DNA of 35,961 bases from CAMDMI01 sp036759185 (GTDB taxonomy: Bacteria > Bacteroidota > Bacteroidia > Cytophagales > Flexibacteraceae): NCBI GenBank assembly GCA_036759185.1, contig DAIOVD010000015.1, positions 1-35,961 of the forward strand, read 5' to 3'. Below the pieces are notes generated by a model, which was given only the letters and a program-made list of their open reading frames with translations, had not been told where the DNA came from and did not search any database. This document shows positions 16,936-24,867 of the stretch, one piece after another (the stretch's first letter is position 1; each line of letters opens with the position of its first letter). The position numbers were made by a program, and so were the translations under genes.

Positions 16936-16986
16936 TACAAGTTGTATTTGGTCATCCTCAGTCAATAATTACTTGTATCTACAAGT
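16936..16986. promoter_or_regulatory. Operator-like dyad cluster upstream of yceI
   Basis: Dyad 1 is TACAAGTTGTA (16936-16946), arms of five bases around one G. Dyad 2 is ACTTGTATCTACAAGT (16971-16986), arms of seven around TC. The heptamer TACAAGT or its complement occurs three times in 51 bases. Same-orientation copies at 16936 and 16980 are 44 bases apart, about four helical turns. Such dyads are typical of dimeric winged-helix repressors (MarR or HxlR type), but no such regulator gene is in the window. Confidence 0.55.
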
Positions 16987-17151
16987 GACAAAGAAGAATG
17001 AACCCAACTGATTTTTTACCTGAACTCCTGCTGACTTCTTACATTGTGACAGAATAGGGTGAGAATTGCCATTATTACCATCATCGCAGGAAATGCTGCA
17101 TCCAGAATGTATTTCTTCCGGCATTGGCTTTAGCTGTTGGTTGAATGTTGA

Positions 17152-17179
17152 AAAATCAGGTAGCCCCAGGCCTGATTTT
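17152..17179 (-). terminator. Probable terminator of the small barrel-protein gene
   Basis: Perfect 9-base arms AAAATCAGG (17152-17160) and CCTGATTTT (17171-17179) with a 10-base loop. On the minus strand the stem ends in five Ts, 41 bases past the stop at 17220. Confidence 0.55.
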
Positions 17180-17219
17180 AAACCTGCCGCAAACTGTACT
17201 GAGGAAAAAAGAAGCTGTT

Positions 17220-17726
17220 TTAAAACAAAAGGGTCAGCCCAAACTTACCGCCAGAAGTAACGGTAGCACCGCCGATTTCCAGGTTTACTCCCAGATTTTT
17301 ACTTAAAAAATACCGGCCACCAACCTGAGCGCCCAGTCCGATTCCGGAACTTCCGTCACCTGGATATCCAGATGGTGAATTCCAATAATAAAAGCCCAGA
17401 TTTAAACCTGCATAAAAATCCCAGTTCTGAGGAATTGATAAGATGGAATTGAAATGATAGTTCCCGTTTGCCGAAAGGCTGATGATGCTGTGCCGGTACT
17501 TATTGTTGTTGAATTTATCATTATAGGAACGAAATGAGAATTCGCCCCCAAGGGTAATGTCTTTTTTAAAGCCATGGTCAAACCCGATATACAATGGTAC
17601 ACCCCAGCCGGAAATGCCAACCCCAAAATTAAGCTGGTTTCGGCCCACCCGAAGAGGTGCCTGAGCCTGAGATGAAAAACTGTATAAACTGAAAAGTGCG
17701 ATAATCGCAAGGAATCTGATATTCAT
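17220..17726 (-). CDS. Small outer-membrane beta-barrel protein
   Basis: A 168-residue protein from the ATG at 17726, with a signal peptide ending FSSQAQA. The mature part consists of alternating strands (for example QLNFGVGISGWGVPLYIGF, ITLGGEFSFRSYND, GIGLGAQVGGRYF) and closes with a short strand ending FGLTLLF, whose terminal Phe suits outer-membrane insertion by BAM. This fits an eight-stranded OmpW/OmpA-like barrel; no periplasmic domain is present. A -7 box lies at 17749-17756 and a terminator at 17152-17179, so it is probably a single-gene unit. Ligand or role unknown. Confidence 0.8.
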   Translation of the reverse strand: MNIRFLAIIALFSLYSFSSQAQAPLRVGRNQLNFGVGISGWGVPLYIGFDHGFKKDITLGGEFSFRSYNDKFNNNKYRHSIISLSANGNYHFNSILSIPQNWDFYAGLNLGFYYWNSPSGYPGDGSSGIGLGAQVGGRYFLSKNLGVNLEIGGATVTSGGKFGLTLLF

Positions 17727-17748
17727 GTAGTAGTTGGAATTGTCCATT

Positions 17749-17774
17749 CAAATATACGGCGATATGGAGCCCAA
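17749..17774 (-). promoter_or_regulatory. Possible promoter for the small barrel protein
   Basis: Minus-strand -7 box TATATTTG (17756-17749) matches TAnnTTTG exactly. The nearest TTG (17774-17772) gives a short 15-base spacer. The predicted leader to the ATG at 17726 is about 17-20 bases. Confidence 0.35.
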
Positions 17775-17863
17775 ACGCTGTCCCGGAGTACCAAACCAGT
17801 GAAAATTGCAACAAAAAGAGGATGTCCTGTAAATATTGACCGGATCAAAGTCCGGATGTTTTG

Positions 17864-18403
17864 TCAGAAAAGATCGAATGTTCTGACAAAGTCTCTGTCA
17901 TTGGAACTATGGCAACCAGCGCACAACGCTCCTTTGTCCTTGGCTGAAACATAAGCTCCTCCATCAGCCTGAAGTTCAGACCAGAGCCAGCCTTCTTTGG
18001 CATAGGGATTAGCCGATTCTTTCCTCATTATAGCGACCAGCTGACGAGCGCCGCCAACTGTGTTGTATAAGTCTTTGACTACAATCGAACCTTCCGGAAA
18101 CACGGCACCTACTGGTAATTTGCCATCTGCTCCCAGAACAGTCCGGGCTTTGGCATTCATACGCACTTTGAAAAACGGCGAATGTCCCGATGCAGAATTG
18201 GATGCCCGGAGGGTATCTTTATTCTGGTACGCAACAAATCCTTCCGATGCCGATTCGCTTTGAGCGTACAAAACGGAATCAATGTTACCTGTAATGTAAC
18301 CAACAGGTGCGGGTGTTTCCGATTTGTCTTTACAGGCGTTAATGAGAATGGTAAATACACCGCCGATGGCCAGTGTTGCAATGAGTTTGGTGGCTGTTGT
18401 CAT
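17864..18403 (-). CDS. Cytochrome P460-like lipoprotein with one c-type haem site
   Basis: A 179-residue protein started at the ATG at 18403. The N-terminus is a lipoprotein signal with lipidation Cys24 in ILINACKDK. A single haem-c site CAGCH (C161-H165) lies near the C-terminus, which fits the cytochrome P460 fold family, where the C-terminal CxxCH is preceded by a beta-sheet core containing segments like GSIVVKDLYN and WLWSELQADGG. Family members include hydroxylamine-oxidising P460 and cytochrome c'-beta, plus many uncharacterised lipoproteins. The cross-linking Lys of true P460 cannot be assigned by eye. It lies 64 bases after the PPK2 stop on the same strand and may be read from its transcript. 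Confidence 0.8.
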   Translation of the reverse strand: MTTATKLIATLAIGGVFTILINACKDKSETPAPVGYITGNIDSVLYAQSESASEGFVAYQNKDTLRASNSASGHSPFFKVRMNAKARTVLGADGKLPVGAVFPEGSIVVKDLYNTVGGARQLVAIMRKESANPYAKEGWLWSELQADGGAYVSAKDKGALCAGCHSSNDRDFVRTFDLF

Positions 18404-18467
18404 GAATGGAAGGAAAGAATAAATTTCAACAACGGAAAAATTCACGAATAATGAAGAATTATCGAAA

Positions 18468-19349
18468 TTATTCATCTTCGGAAACCAGTAGTTGCCTTGC
18501 TTCTTCCAGCCGCTGCCTTAGTTCATGATCGACTGTTGGAAAAGTCAGTTTCATTGATTTCAAGGTTTGAATGATGATTTCCGTTACCAGAATCTGGCTA
18601 AACCATTTGTCATCTGCCGGAATTATGTACCACGGATTTACCTTGGTACTGGTCATTTCAAATGCAGTCTCATACGCTTTCCGGTAAATTTCCCAGGATT
18701 GCCGTTCCCGAATATCAGCTGAGGAGAACTTCCAGTGTTTTTCCTTTTTATCAATTCGTTCCAGAAACCGCTTTTTCTGTTCGTCTTTGGATAGATGCAG
18801 GAAGAATTTCAGAATGGTGGTTCCGGTTTCAGATATGGTTTCTTCAAACGACCGGATCTGGGAATACCGCTGTTGCCAGAATGACTTGTTCACATGTTTC
18901 AGATTTTCAATTCCAGGAACACGTTCAGCCAGCACATATTCGGGATGTACTTTTGAGATCAGCACATTTTCATAATGCGACCTGTTGAAAATCCCGATCA
19001 TGCCTTGTTCCGGAAGTTTCAGATAATGACGCCACAGATAATCATGGCTAAGTTCAAGTTCAGAGGGATGCTTAAAACTGTGTACCTGAACACCCTGCGG
19101 ATTGACTCCTGACATAATGTGCTTGATGGTACTGTCCTTGCCAGAGGCATCCATGCCCTGGAGAATGATCAGCAACGACTTTCGGTTGCCTGCGTACAAC
19201 CGGGTCTGGAAGGCATCAATTTTTTCCAGATTGAGGATTTTCATTTGTTCGTGGTTGCCGGCTTTTGCCAAAGTGGCTTTCGTTGGAAAAATCCGGAGGT
19301 TCATTTTCTGGCCTGGTTTTACGCGGTAAGATGAAATGTCAATTTTCAT
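18468..19349 (-). CDS. ppk2: Polyphosphate kinase 2 family protein (polyphosphate:nucleotide phosphotransferase)
   Basis: A 293-residue cytoplasmic enzyme that transfers phosphate from polyphosphate to nucleoside mono- or diphosphates. Walker A is GMDASGKD (65-72). The Walker B region reads GIFNRSHYENVL, the NRSHYE form typical of the class II/III-like PPK2 group (AMP and ADP phosphorylating) and unlike the DRSWYN form of class I. The lid region and the VHSFKHPSELELSHDYLW substrate segment are also typical. Length is slightly above the usual 260-280. It diverges from the GNAT gene with a 150-base gap carrying a 9-base inverted repeat (19369-19405). Nucleotide specificity (ADP/AMP/GDP) is not certain. 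Confidence 0.93.
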   Translation of the reverse strand: MKIDISSYRVKPGQKMNLRIFPTKATLAKAGNHEQMKILNLEKIDAFQTRLYAGNRKSLLIILQGMDASGKDSTIKHIMSGVNPQGVQVHSFKHPSELELSHDYLWRHYLKLPEQGMIGIFNRSHYENVLISKVHPEYVLAERVPGIENLKHVNKSFWQQRYSQIRSFEETISETGTTILKFFLHLSKDEQKKRFLERIDKKEKHWKFSSADIRERQSWEIYRKAYETAFEMTSTKVNPWYIIPADDKWFSQILVTEIIIQTLKSMKLTFPTVDHELRQRLEEARQLLVSEDE

Positions 19350-19368
19350 GGTTGGGGGTGGAAAGCTC

Positions 19369-19405
19369 TCAAGTTCGTTATTCTTTTGTTCTGTTTCGAA
19401 CTTGA
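19369..19405. repeat. Inverted repeat between divergent ppk2 and GNAT genes
   Basis: Perfect arms TCAAGTTCG (19369-19377) and CGAACTTGA (19397-19405) flank a 19-base pyrimidine-rich spacer. It lies 20-56 bases upstream of the ppk2 ATG, so it could be an operator or a leader hairpin. Confidence 0.7.
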
Positions 19406-19454
19406 AATCCTATTTGTTAAATCCCTGCTTTTATCCTGCATTTTAAAAAAGGAA

Positions 19455-19485
19455 TTGTTTTGTTTTGTGTCAACAGCCACTTTTG
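19455..19485 (+). promoter_or_regulatory. Possible promoter for the GNAT gene
   Basis: TTG (19455-19457), a 20-base spacer and CACTTTTG (19478-19485), one mismatch from TAnnTTTG. The leader to the ATG at 19500 would be only about 10 bases. Confidence 0.3.
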
Positions 19486-19499
19486 ATAACGCTCATTTT

Positions 19500-20036
19500 A
19501 TGCTACTATTCAACCTCCAGCCGAATCTGGAAAATGACAAAGTCAGGATTCGCCCACTTCAGGAATCGGATTTTGACAGCCTTTTCTCACTTGCTTCAGA
19601 TCCGCTTGTCTGGGCGCAACATCCGGTTCCGGACAGGTACAAACGGGAAGTTTTTGAGAATTATTTCCGTGGTGGGATCGAATCCAAAGGCGCCGTTCTT
19701 GTGATGGATGTTGCGACAAATCAGGTGATTGGTACCTCCCGATTGTATGAATATAACCCGGAAGACAACAGCATTGTCATGGGCTACACCTTTTTCGGAC
19801 GGGAATTCTGGGGTGGGAAATACAACCCCGCTCTGAAGCAACTTATGCTTGATTATGTGTTCGGGTTTGTTGACAAGGTGTATTTTCATATTGGCGCTGT
19901 CAACATTCGTTCACAAACCGCCATCACCAGGTTGGGTGCCAGGAAAGTGGGAGAAGCCGACATTGCCTACCACGGAGAGAAAAGCAATGCCAATTATATT
20001 TATGTGATTACAAAGTCAGACTGGCTAGGCAAATAA
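19500..20036 (+). CDS. GNAT family N-acetyltransferase (RimJ/RimL type)
   Basis: A 178-residue protein from the ATG at 19500 (MLLFNLQPNLENDKVRIRPL). The 38 earlier in-frame residues are low-complexity and overlap the upstream repeat. The fold elements are the opening strand VRIRPLQESDFDSLFSLASD, the central strand VIGTSRLYEYN, and an acetyl-CoA region around REFWGGKYNPALKQLML, where the usual Q/RxxGxG/A loop is altered to FWGGKYN, as in the RimJ-type group. NIRSQTAITRLGARKVG is the characteristic late helix (NxxSxxxxxkxGF in relatives). The likely activity is acetylation of an amine or protein N-terminus; the substrate is unknown. It converges on the desaturase. Confidence 0.88.
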   Translation: MLLFNLQPNLENDKVRIRPLQESDFDSLFSLASDPLVWAQHPVPDRYKREVFENYFRGGIESKGAVLVMDVATNQVIGTSRLYEYNPEDNSIVMGYTFFGREFWGGKYNPALKQLMLDYVFGFVDKVYFHIGAVNIRSQTAITRLGARKVGEADIAYHGEKSNANYIYVITKSDWLGK

Positions 20037-20117
20037 CACCATATCAGGCGAATTCAGTCGGCAACCAAACAAATGGTCCCAATGCAATGTCCGTGTAAAG
20101 GTGTTTGACCAGCATAA

Positions 20118-20154
20118 ACGATTTTCTCCAACAAATTTTACTAAAGAAAATCGT
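20118..20154. terminator. Hairpin between convergent genes, possible bidirectional terminator
   Basis: Perfect 10-base arms ACGATTTTCT (20118-20127) and AGAAAATCGT (20145-20154) with a 17-base AT-rich loop, ending seven bases from the desaturase stop. The large loop and lack of a T run make termination uncertain. Confidence 0.4.
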
Positions 20155-20160
20155 GTCCAT

Positions 20161-21279
20161 TTATCCTATTGCTTCGTTCAGACTAGGAAGGTGACCCAAC
20201 TGACGAAGCAGCCGGAAGTGTGAGGCAAGGGCGAGTCCGAAAGTTTTGTTTTCAAGGTAGGGAACCCCATATTCTTTGGCTGTTTGCTCCACTATATTGG
20301 CAATGGCAGGGTAATGAACATGGCAGATTTTGGGAAAGAGGTGATGCTCGACCTGGTAGTTCAAACCACCCAGGTACCAACCCAGAATCGCATTGTCACG
20401 TGAGAAATTAACAGTGGTGTTCATCTGATGGATAGCCCAGTCATTTTCGATGACGCCATTTTCGTCGGGCATCGGATGGGTGGTTCCTTCTACGGTGTGT
20501 GCCATTTGAAACACAAGTGTTAGGATTATGCCCGCCACAAAATGCATTAGAAGAAATCCCCAGATCACAAATCCAACTGACATACCCAGATAAATCGGAA
20601 GTCCGATTACAACAGCCAGATAAAGAATTTTGTTGATGGTAATCCTGGCCAGCAACTGCAGGTTTTCAGAAGGAGAATTCTTGTTTACCCCCAGTTTTTT
20701 GAATACAATAAACTGAACCAGATCTTTTGCCAGAACCCAATACAGGGTGATGATTCCGTAGAAAATGACAGCATATATGTGTTGAAACTTCTGAATCCCC
20801 TTGTGTCTGCCGTGAGGACTAAATTTCAGGATGGCTCTGTCTTTGATATCTTCGTCGTGTGAGGCAATGTTGGTATAGGTGTGATGTAGAATGTTGTGCT
20901 GCAGCTTCCAGTTAAAGGTGGATCCACCCAAAAGATTAAGAGAATACCCAATCCAGTCGTTTACACTTTGCTTTTTTGAATAGGCACCATGGTTGGCATC
21001 ATGCATCACGCTCATTCCGATCCCGGCGGTGCAGACTCCGATAAATGCCCAGAGTGCATATCCGGCTATACCTTCAATACGGAACGTGACTATAGCAACA
21101 AAAGGAAGAATGTAGCCTGACAGAAGAATAATCGTCTTCAAAACCATTGCTGTGTTGGCCGTCTTTGGAATTTGATTGTCAGCAAAATACTGGTCTACTC
21201 TTTTCCGGACAGTTGGGAAAAAGAGATTTCGTTCCTTCGGTGTAAACCGGATCGATTCCAAAGTGTGCGATTGACTCAT
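20161..21279 (-). CDS. Acyl-CoA (linoleoyl-CoA type) fatty acid desaturase
   Basis: A 372-residue di-iron membrane desaturase. The three histidine boxes are HDANH (93-97), HNILHH (128-133) and QVEHH (309-313); the third, with Gln in place of the first His, is typical of front-end (delta-5/6, DesA3-like) desaturases. Four or so hydrophobic membrane spans separate the boxes. No cytochrome b5 domain is fused at the N-terminus, so an external electron donor is needed. It introduces a cis double bond into an acyl chain and so adjusts membrane fluidity. A -7 box at 21305-21312 lies just upstream. Position of the double bond is not predictable. Confidence 0.93.
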   Translation of the reverse strand: MSQSHTLESIRFTPKERNLFFPTVRKRVDQYFADNQIPKTANTAMVLKTIILLSGYILPFVAIVTFRIEGIAGYALWAFIGVCTAGIGMSVMHDANHGAYSKKQSVNDWIGYSLNLLGGSTFNWKLQHNILHHTYTNIASHDEDIKDRAILKFSPHGRHKGIQKFQHIYAVIFYGIITLYWVLAKDLVQFIVFKKLGVNKNSPSENLQLLARITINKILYLAVVIGLPIYLGMSVGFVIWGFLLMHFVAGIILTLVFQMAHTVEGTTHPMPDENGVIENDWAIHQMNTTVNFSRDNAILGWYLGGLNYQVEHHLFPKICHVHYPAIANIVEQTAKEYGVPYLENKTFGLALASHFRLLRQLGHLPSLNEAIG

Positions 21280-21304
21280 GATTAAACGAATTGAAATGGT
21301 CGTG

Positions 21305-21312
21305 CAAATGTA
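21305..21312 (-). promoter_or_regulatory. -7 promoter box for the desaturase
   Basis: Minus strand TACATTTG (21312-21305) matches TAnnTTTG exactly, giving a leader of about 20 bases to the ATG at 21279. No TTG lies at the usual distance, so the gene may need an activator. Confidence 0.4.
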
Positions 21313-21406
21313 ACCACCATCATTAGAAACACATATTGTTTTCTAATCAGGACCTTTATTGATTTAATACATGACTTCAAACCAACCGAAGTCCGAATTG
21401 TTCTGA

Positions 21407-22807
21407 TCAAAACAAAGTTCTGAAAAGAATAAAGAGGCTTCCCGACAATATAATCGTTGCAGGAAGAGTTAAAATCCAGGCAAGCAGAATGTTACGGACT
21501 GTATCTTTTCTCAGATTTTTCACCCCTTTGCTGGCAACCATACTTCCTGCAATGCCGGAAGAAAGAACATGGGTTGTGCTGACTGGCAAGCTCATCCACG
21601 TTGAGACGGCAATTGTTGATGCAGCCACAAGTTCAGATGAGGCTCCCTGGGCATAGGTAAGGTGCTCTTTCCCGATTTTTTCACCCAGAGTTTTCACGAT
21701 TCGTTTCCAGCCCACAGTTGTTCCCAGGCCCAAAGAAATGGAAATAAGGAAGGTTACCCACAAAGGCGAATAATCCGTGTGTTCCTTTAATCCATCCAGA
21801 CTCCGGTTGAAAAGCTGTTTGTTTTGCCGGCTTAATGCCAGATCCGGACTTTTGAGCAGGGAATGTGCGTCTTTGTTCAACCGAATAAGCAATCGACGGA
21901 TTTCGAGTTTCTCTGATGTTGGCAGATCGTTTGTTACCCGCTTTCCTTCTGCCAGATAATGCAGTTGAGATACTTCGTTTTTTGATTTTCGCAGCAACCG
22001 CTGGTCGCTTACACCCAGTTCGGTACTGTCAATTTTGGCCAGAATATGTTCGACATTTTTCAAATGAGGAACTGATAAGTTTATGTCTTTCGAATTGTTC
22101 AAGGCAAAATAGGCAGGCATGATTCCAATGAGAATCAACATCATAAGACCTACTCCTTTCTGTCCGTCATTGGCACCATGGGAAACACTGACTCCGGTAC
22201 ATGTGGCAACCAGAATGGACCGGATCCAGAAAGGTGGGTGTTTTCCTTTTTTTGGTTCTTTAAACAATGCATCATTGTCCATGAACTTTTTCATCAGGAA
22301 CATAAGAAAGACTGTAAAACTGAACCCAAACAAAGGCGACACGACGAGTGAAGCCATGATTTCCAGAGCTTTTGTGTAGTCTACTGCGGCACCGGCACCT
22401 TCTTCCACAAACGGATATGCAAAGCCCACACCCAGAATACTTCCGATCAGTGTGTGTGAACTCGATGCCGGTAAGCCCAGATACCAGGTTCCCAGATTCC
22501 AGATGATGGCACTCAGGAGCAATGCCATGATGAGTGAGACGTTGTGAAATAAATTGGCATCCACCAGAGCCTCTACCGGAAGCAGTTTCACGATTCCCAT
22601 CGCCACGCCAATCCCTCCAATAAAAACCCCGACAAAATTGCAGAAGCCAGACCAGATAACGGCGTGGGTTGGTTTAAGTGAATTCGTGTAAATAACGGTG
22701 GCAACGGCATTGGCAGTGTCGTGAAAACCATTCACAAATTCAAATGCACAAGCAGCCAGAAGGCAGAAAATCAGGAGGGCGAAAATGCCCAGTTCAAGTC
22801 CGAACAT
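21407..22807 (-). CDS. Inorganic phosphate transporter, PiT family
   Basis: A 466-residue polytopic membrane protein of the PiT/Pho-4 family, which imports metal-phosphate with a proton (or Na+) gradient. The duplicated family signature is visible: NGFHDTANAVATVIYT near residue 27 and SHGANDGQKGVGLMM near 208. A hydrophilic central stretch (about 245-345, rich in Lys, Glu and Leu) separates the two transport halves, as in PitA. It has its own strong promoter at 22833-22861. Together with the PPK2 gene some 2 kb away it suggests phosphate handling, but the two are separate units. Confidence 0.95.
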   Translation of the reverse strand: MFGLELGIFALLIFCLLAACAFEFVNGFHDTANAVATVIYTNSLKPTHAVIWSGFCNFVGVFIGGIGVAMGIVKLLPVEALVDANLFHNVSLIMALLLSAIIWNLGTWYLGLPASSSHTLIGSILGVGFAYPFVEEGAGAAVDYTKALEIMASLVVSPLFGFSFTVFLMFLMKKFMDNDALFKEPKKGKHPPFWIRSILVATCTGVSVSHGANDGQKGVGLMMLILIGIMPAYFALNNSKDINLSVPHLKNVEHILAKIDSTELGVSDQRLLRKSKNEVSQLHYLAEGKRVTNDLPTSEKLEIRRLLIRLNKDAHSLLKSPDLALSRQNKQLFNRSLDGLKEHTDYSPLWVTFLISISLGLGTTVGWKRIVKTLGEKIGKEHLTYAQGASSELVAASTIAVSTWMSLPVSTTHVLSSGIAGSMVASKGVKNLRKDTVRNILLAWILTLPATIILSGSLFILFRTLF

Positions 22808-22832
22808 ACGGGGTTATACCTGTAAAGGCGGT

Positions 22833-22861
22833 CAAAGATATGGATAAGACTTCGATGGCAA
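22833..22861 (-). promoter_or_regulatory. Bacteroidetes-type promoter for the phosphate transporter
   Basis: Minus strand TTG (22861-22859), an 18-base spacer and a perfect -7 box TATCTTTG (22840-22833). The predicted leader to the ATG at 22807 is about 20 bases. Confidence 0.6.
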
Positions 22862-22892
22862 TGTTATGGCACTGTTAAGTCAAAGGAAATTC

Positions 22893-22924
22893 AGGATTTT
22901 CTCGTTGAAATCCTAAACGGATTT
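22893..22924. repeat. Overlapping alternative hairpins downstream of the porin gene
   Basis: AGGATTT (22893-22899) can pair with AAATCCT (22908-22914). The AAATCC portion can pair instead with GGATTT (22919-22924). The structures exclude each other. The stretch is 66-97 bases past the porin stop and may be its transcript end. Confidence 0.45.
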
Positions 22925-22989
22925 TAGCATTACCTGCTTTCAGCCAAAGGGTTCCGTCCATATTTCCTTTGTTCAACTGAAATTCCGGA

Positions 22990-24867
22990 TCAATCAAAAA
23001 ATGTCCAGTTCAGACCGAATTCAAATAATCTTCGCTGTCCGGGATAAAAAGGTGTGGCAAAATACCCGGGACTTCCCAGTTTTTGAAACACATTGTGCAC
23101 TTTGAAATAAAGACGTACCCGGTCAATCCGCACATTGGTAAACGCATTCACGAGAAAGTAGGGCGGGATGGTGGTTTTATTTTGAAGAAACCACTGTCCG
23201 TTGAGTGGATTAAATGTTTCAGATGGCCAGTCATATCGCCAGTCAACATTCACACCAAGCTGAACTCCATACGCTTTTTTGTTCCGGACCAGATCGTAAT
23301 AATGCGCCGAATGATACACATAGCCAGGCATCTGAGCAATCCGGGATCCGGCCTGAAATACGCGGATGAATGTATTCTCGGTATGGAGCCGTTTTCCAAT
23401 GGCACCGGAAATGGCCAGCCCCGCATATTGCATCGTGGCGACTTTATCCCTTTGAACCGGCAGCATCGAATCGGAAAATGCGATTCCGTTGGAGACGGTC
23501 AGATGCTCAAACGAAGGACTTATGGACCATTTCCGGATCGTAAAAGTCTTTTCGGCTTTCAACTGCACAGCCCGGCTTGGTTTGAAATCGGTAAGGTAAA
23601 TCAGGTTTTTACTGAAGAACTGACGCTGAATCATCGAAGGAAGAAAGGAAACCAGTCTGCCTGCCACATTCCATCCCCACAAGTTGGTACTGGCCTTCAA
23701 ATCAAACTGATCTATGGTCATAAACTCAGCACTAAGTCTTGCCTGCAGTCCTTTATATAAACCCTGAAACTGAAAACCTGCCACCCATTCGGCTTTGGGA
23801 TAATCAAACGTCTGAAAGTTACTGTAGTATTTCAGGTCCCGCCTTTTAATTGAAAAGCTCAGATTCTGCAGGGAATCCTGGAATCCCGCAAACAATGTGT
23901 TTTCAAAAGCCTGGAATGATCGGTCACTGAATAAAGTGTCTGGTAACGCTTTTGGATCATCACTTTTCTGAAAGTATTCCCGGTTTAAATAAAAGGCCGC
24001 ATTTGGCAATGGATCCGTATATCGATTCACCTGACGGTTGCGACTATGGCTTGTCCGAATGTATAACCCATTTCCAAAAGGTTTCCAGATTTGGGTGAAG
24101 TACCAGTTGTTGCGCAGCTCACGGTTTCTGGTATTTGCATTCAGATACACTGGCATAATCTCCGGGCTTAAAAACAAACTGTCGCTTTGGTTCTGGCTCA
24201 GGCTTCCATCCGAAGTTTTCCGGGTAAATCCTCCGCCTGTTTCGTATTGCAGGTGATTCAGATGCTGATAGTAACCCCATGCACGGTACCGGTTGTCTTT
24301 TGTCGAATAATTCGACGAAACCCAGATGGAATGGTGGTCACTGGTACGCTCATCAGACTGGCTGATGTTGAGAACCCGCAATGCTGTAAGTCGTTGGTAA
24401 TGGGCCGTAAAGTTCAGCCTGGGTTTCAGATTGACGGAAAAGGTTGTCCGGATCATGGCCCTTTGTTTGGCCCCCTGAGCATATTGAATGTCGGTGTATG
24501 GCGACCGGGTGTTGAAATACCGGATTTGATTCTGTTCCGGAATCAGGTAATCGAACATATTCATTCCGTTTCGCAGGCCAATAGCATCGGGCAACTGGTA
24601 AAACAGAGGACGGGAGGCGGTTCCAAAAACGCCAAGGTTCTGGTAGATCTTTTTTCCCTGGTAGATGAAGTCCCCTTTTTCGGAAAAGTTGTTCAGGCTG
24701 GTGTCACCAATTTCAGCTCCTTTGTTCAAAACCATGGCTTCTTCCGTTCGTTGCCTGACGGTTTTGACAGAATACAACAGTTTGGTACTGTCGTCCAGTA
24801 TCTGCGTGAATCCCGAAAAAACCGGGAACATCCACAGGAATGAAAAAATCTTAAATGCCTTTTTCAA
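22990..24867 (-). CDS. Bacteroidetes putative porin (outer-membrane beta-barrel)
   Basis: About 625 residues if translated from the TTG at 24867, which gives a clean signal peptide (MKKAFKIFSFLWMFPVFSGF). No ATG lies in a suitable place; the frame runs open to 24945 but that extension lies entirely inside lpxK and reads as shadow. The chosen start overlaps the lpxK end by 17 bases. The mature protein is rich in alternating strands with Tyr/Trp/Arg ladders, includes segments such as YFNTRSPYTDIQYAQGAKQ, a hallmark of the Bacteroidetes putative-porin family, and ends FEFGLNWTFFD. It should form a large outer-membrane barrel for small solutes. It is downstream of lpxK in one unit. Confidence 0.87.
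   Translation of the reverse strand: MKKAFKIFSFLWMFPVFSGFTQILDDSTKLLYSVKTVRQRTEEAMVLNKGAEIGDTSLNNFSEKGDFIYQGKKIYQNLGVFGTASRPLFYQLPDAIGLRNGMNMFDYLIPEQNQIRYFNTRSPYTDIQYAQGAKQRAMIRTTFSVNLKPRLNFTAHYQRLTALRVLNISQSDERTSDHHSIWVSSNYSTKDNRYRAWGYYQHLNHLQYETGGGFTRKTSDGSLSQNQSDSLFLSPEIMPVYLNANTRNRELRNNWYFTQIWKPFGNGLYIRTSHSRNRQVNRYTDPLPNAAFYLNREYFQKSDDPKALPDTLFSDRSFQAFENTLFAGFQDSLQNLSFSIKRRDLKYYSNFQTFDYPKAEWVAGFQFQGLYKGLQARLSAEFMTIDQFDLKASTNLWGWNVAGRLVSFLPSMIQRQFFSKNLIYLTDFKPSRAVQLKAEKTFTIRKWSISPSFEHLTVSNGIAFSDSMLPVQRDKVATMQYAGLAISGAIGKRLHTENTFIRVFQAGSRIAQMPGYVYHSAHYYDLVRNKKAYGVQLGVNVDWRYDWPSETFNPLNGQWFLQNKTTIPPYFLVNAFTNVRIDRVRLYFKVHNVFQKLGSPGYFATPFYPGQRRLFEFGLNWTFFD

Larger units (their letters stand above)
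16840..17219. other. 380-base gap upstream of yceI
   Basis: No gene I can support. It holds two dyads built on TACAAGT/ACTTGTA (16936-16946 and 16971-16986), a 19-codon plus-strand ORF (16998-17057) of unknown meaning, and the terminator-like hairpin of the next minus-strand gene (17152-17179). The yceI promoter must be here, but I find only imperfect -7 boxes. Confidence 0.6.

Noticed and set aside
16998..17057. 19-codon ORF just beyond the yceI dyads
   Set aside because: Too short and without a visible leader signal; could be a regulator-gene relic, but nothing supports that.
23083..24843. Long plus-strand open frames opposite the porin gene (225 and 218 codons)
   Set aside because: They are shadows of the porin frame, rich in Arg/Gly/Pro/His with no domain, signal or start context.
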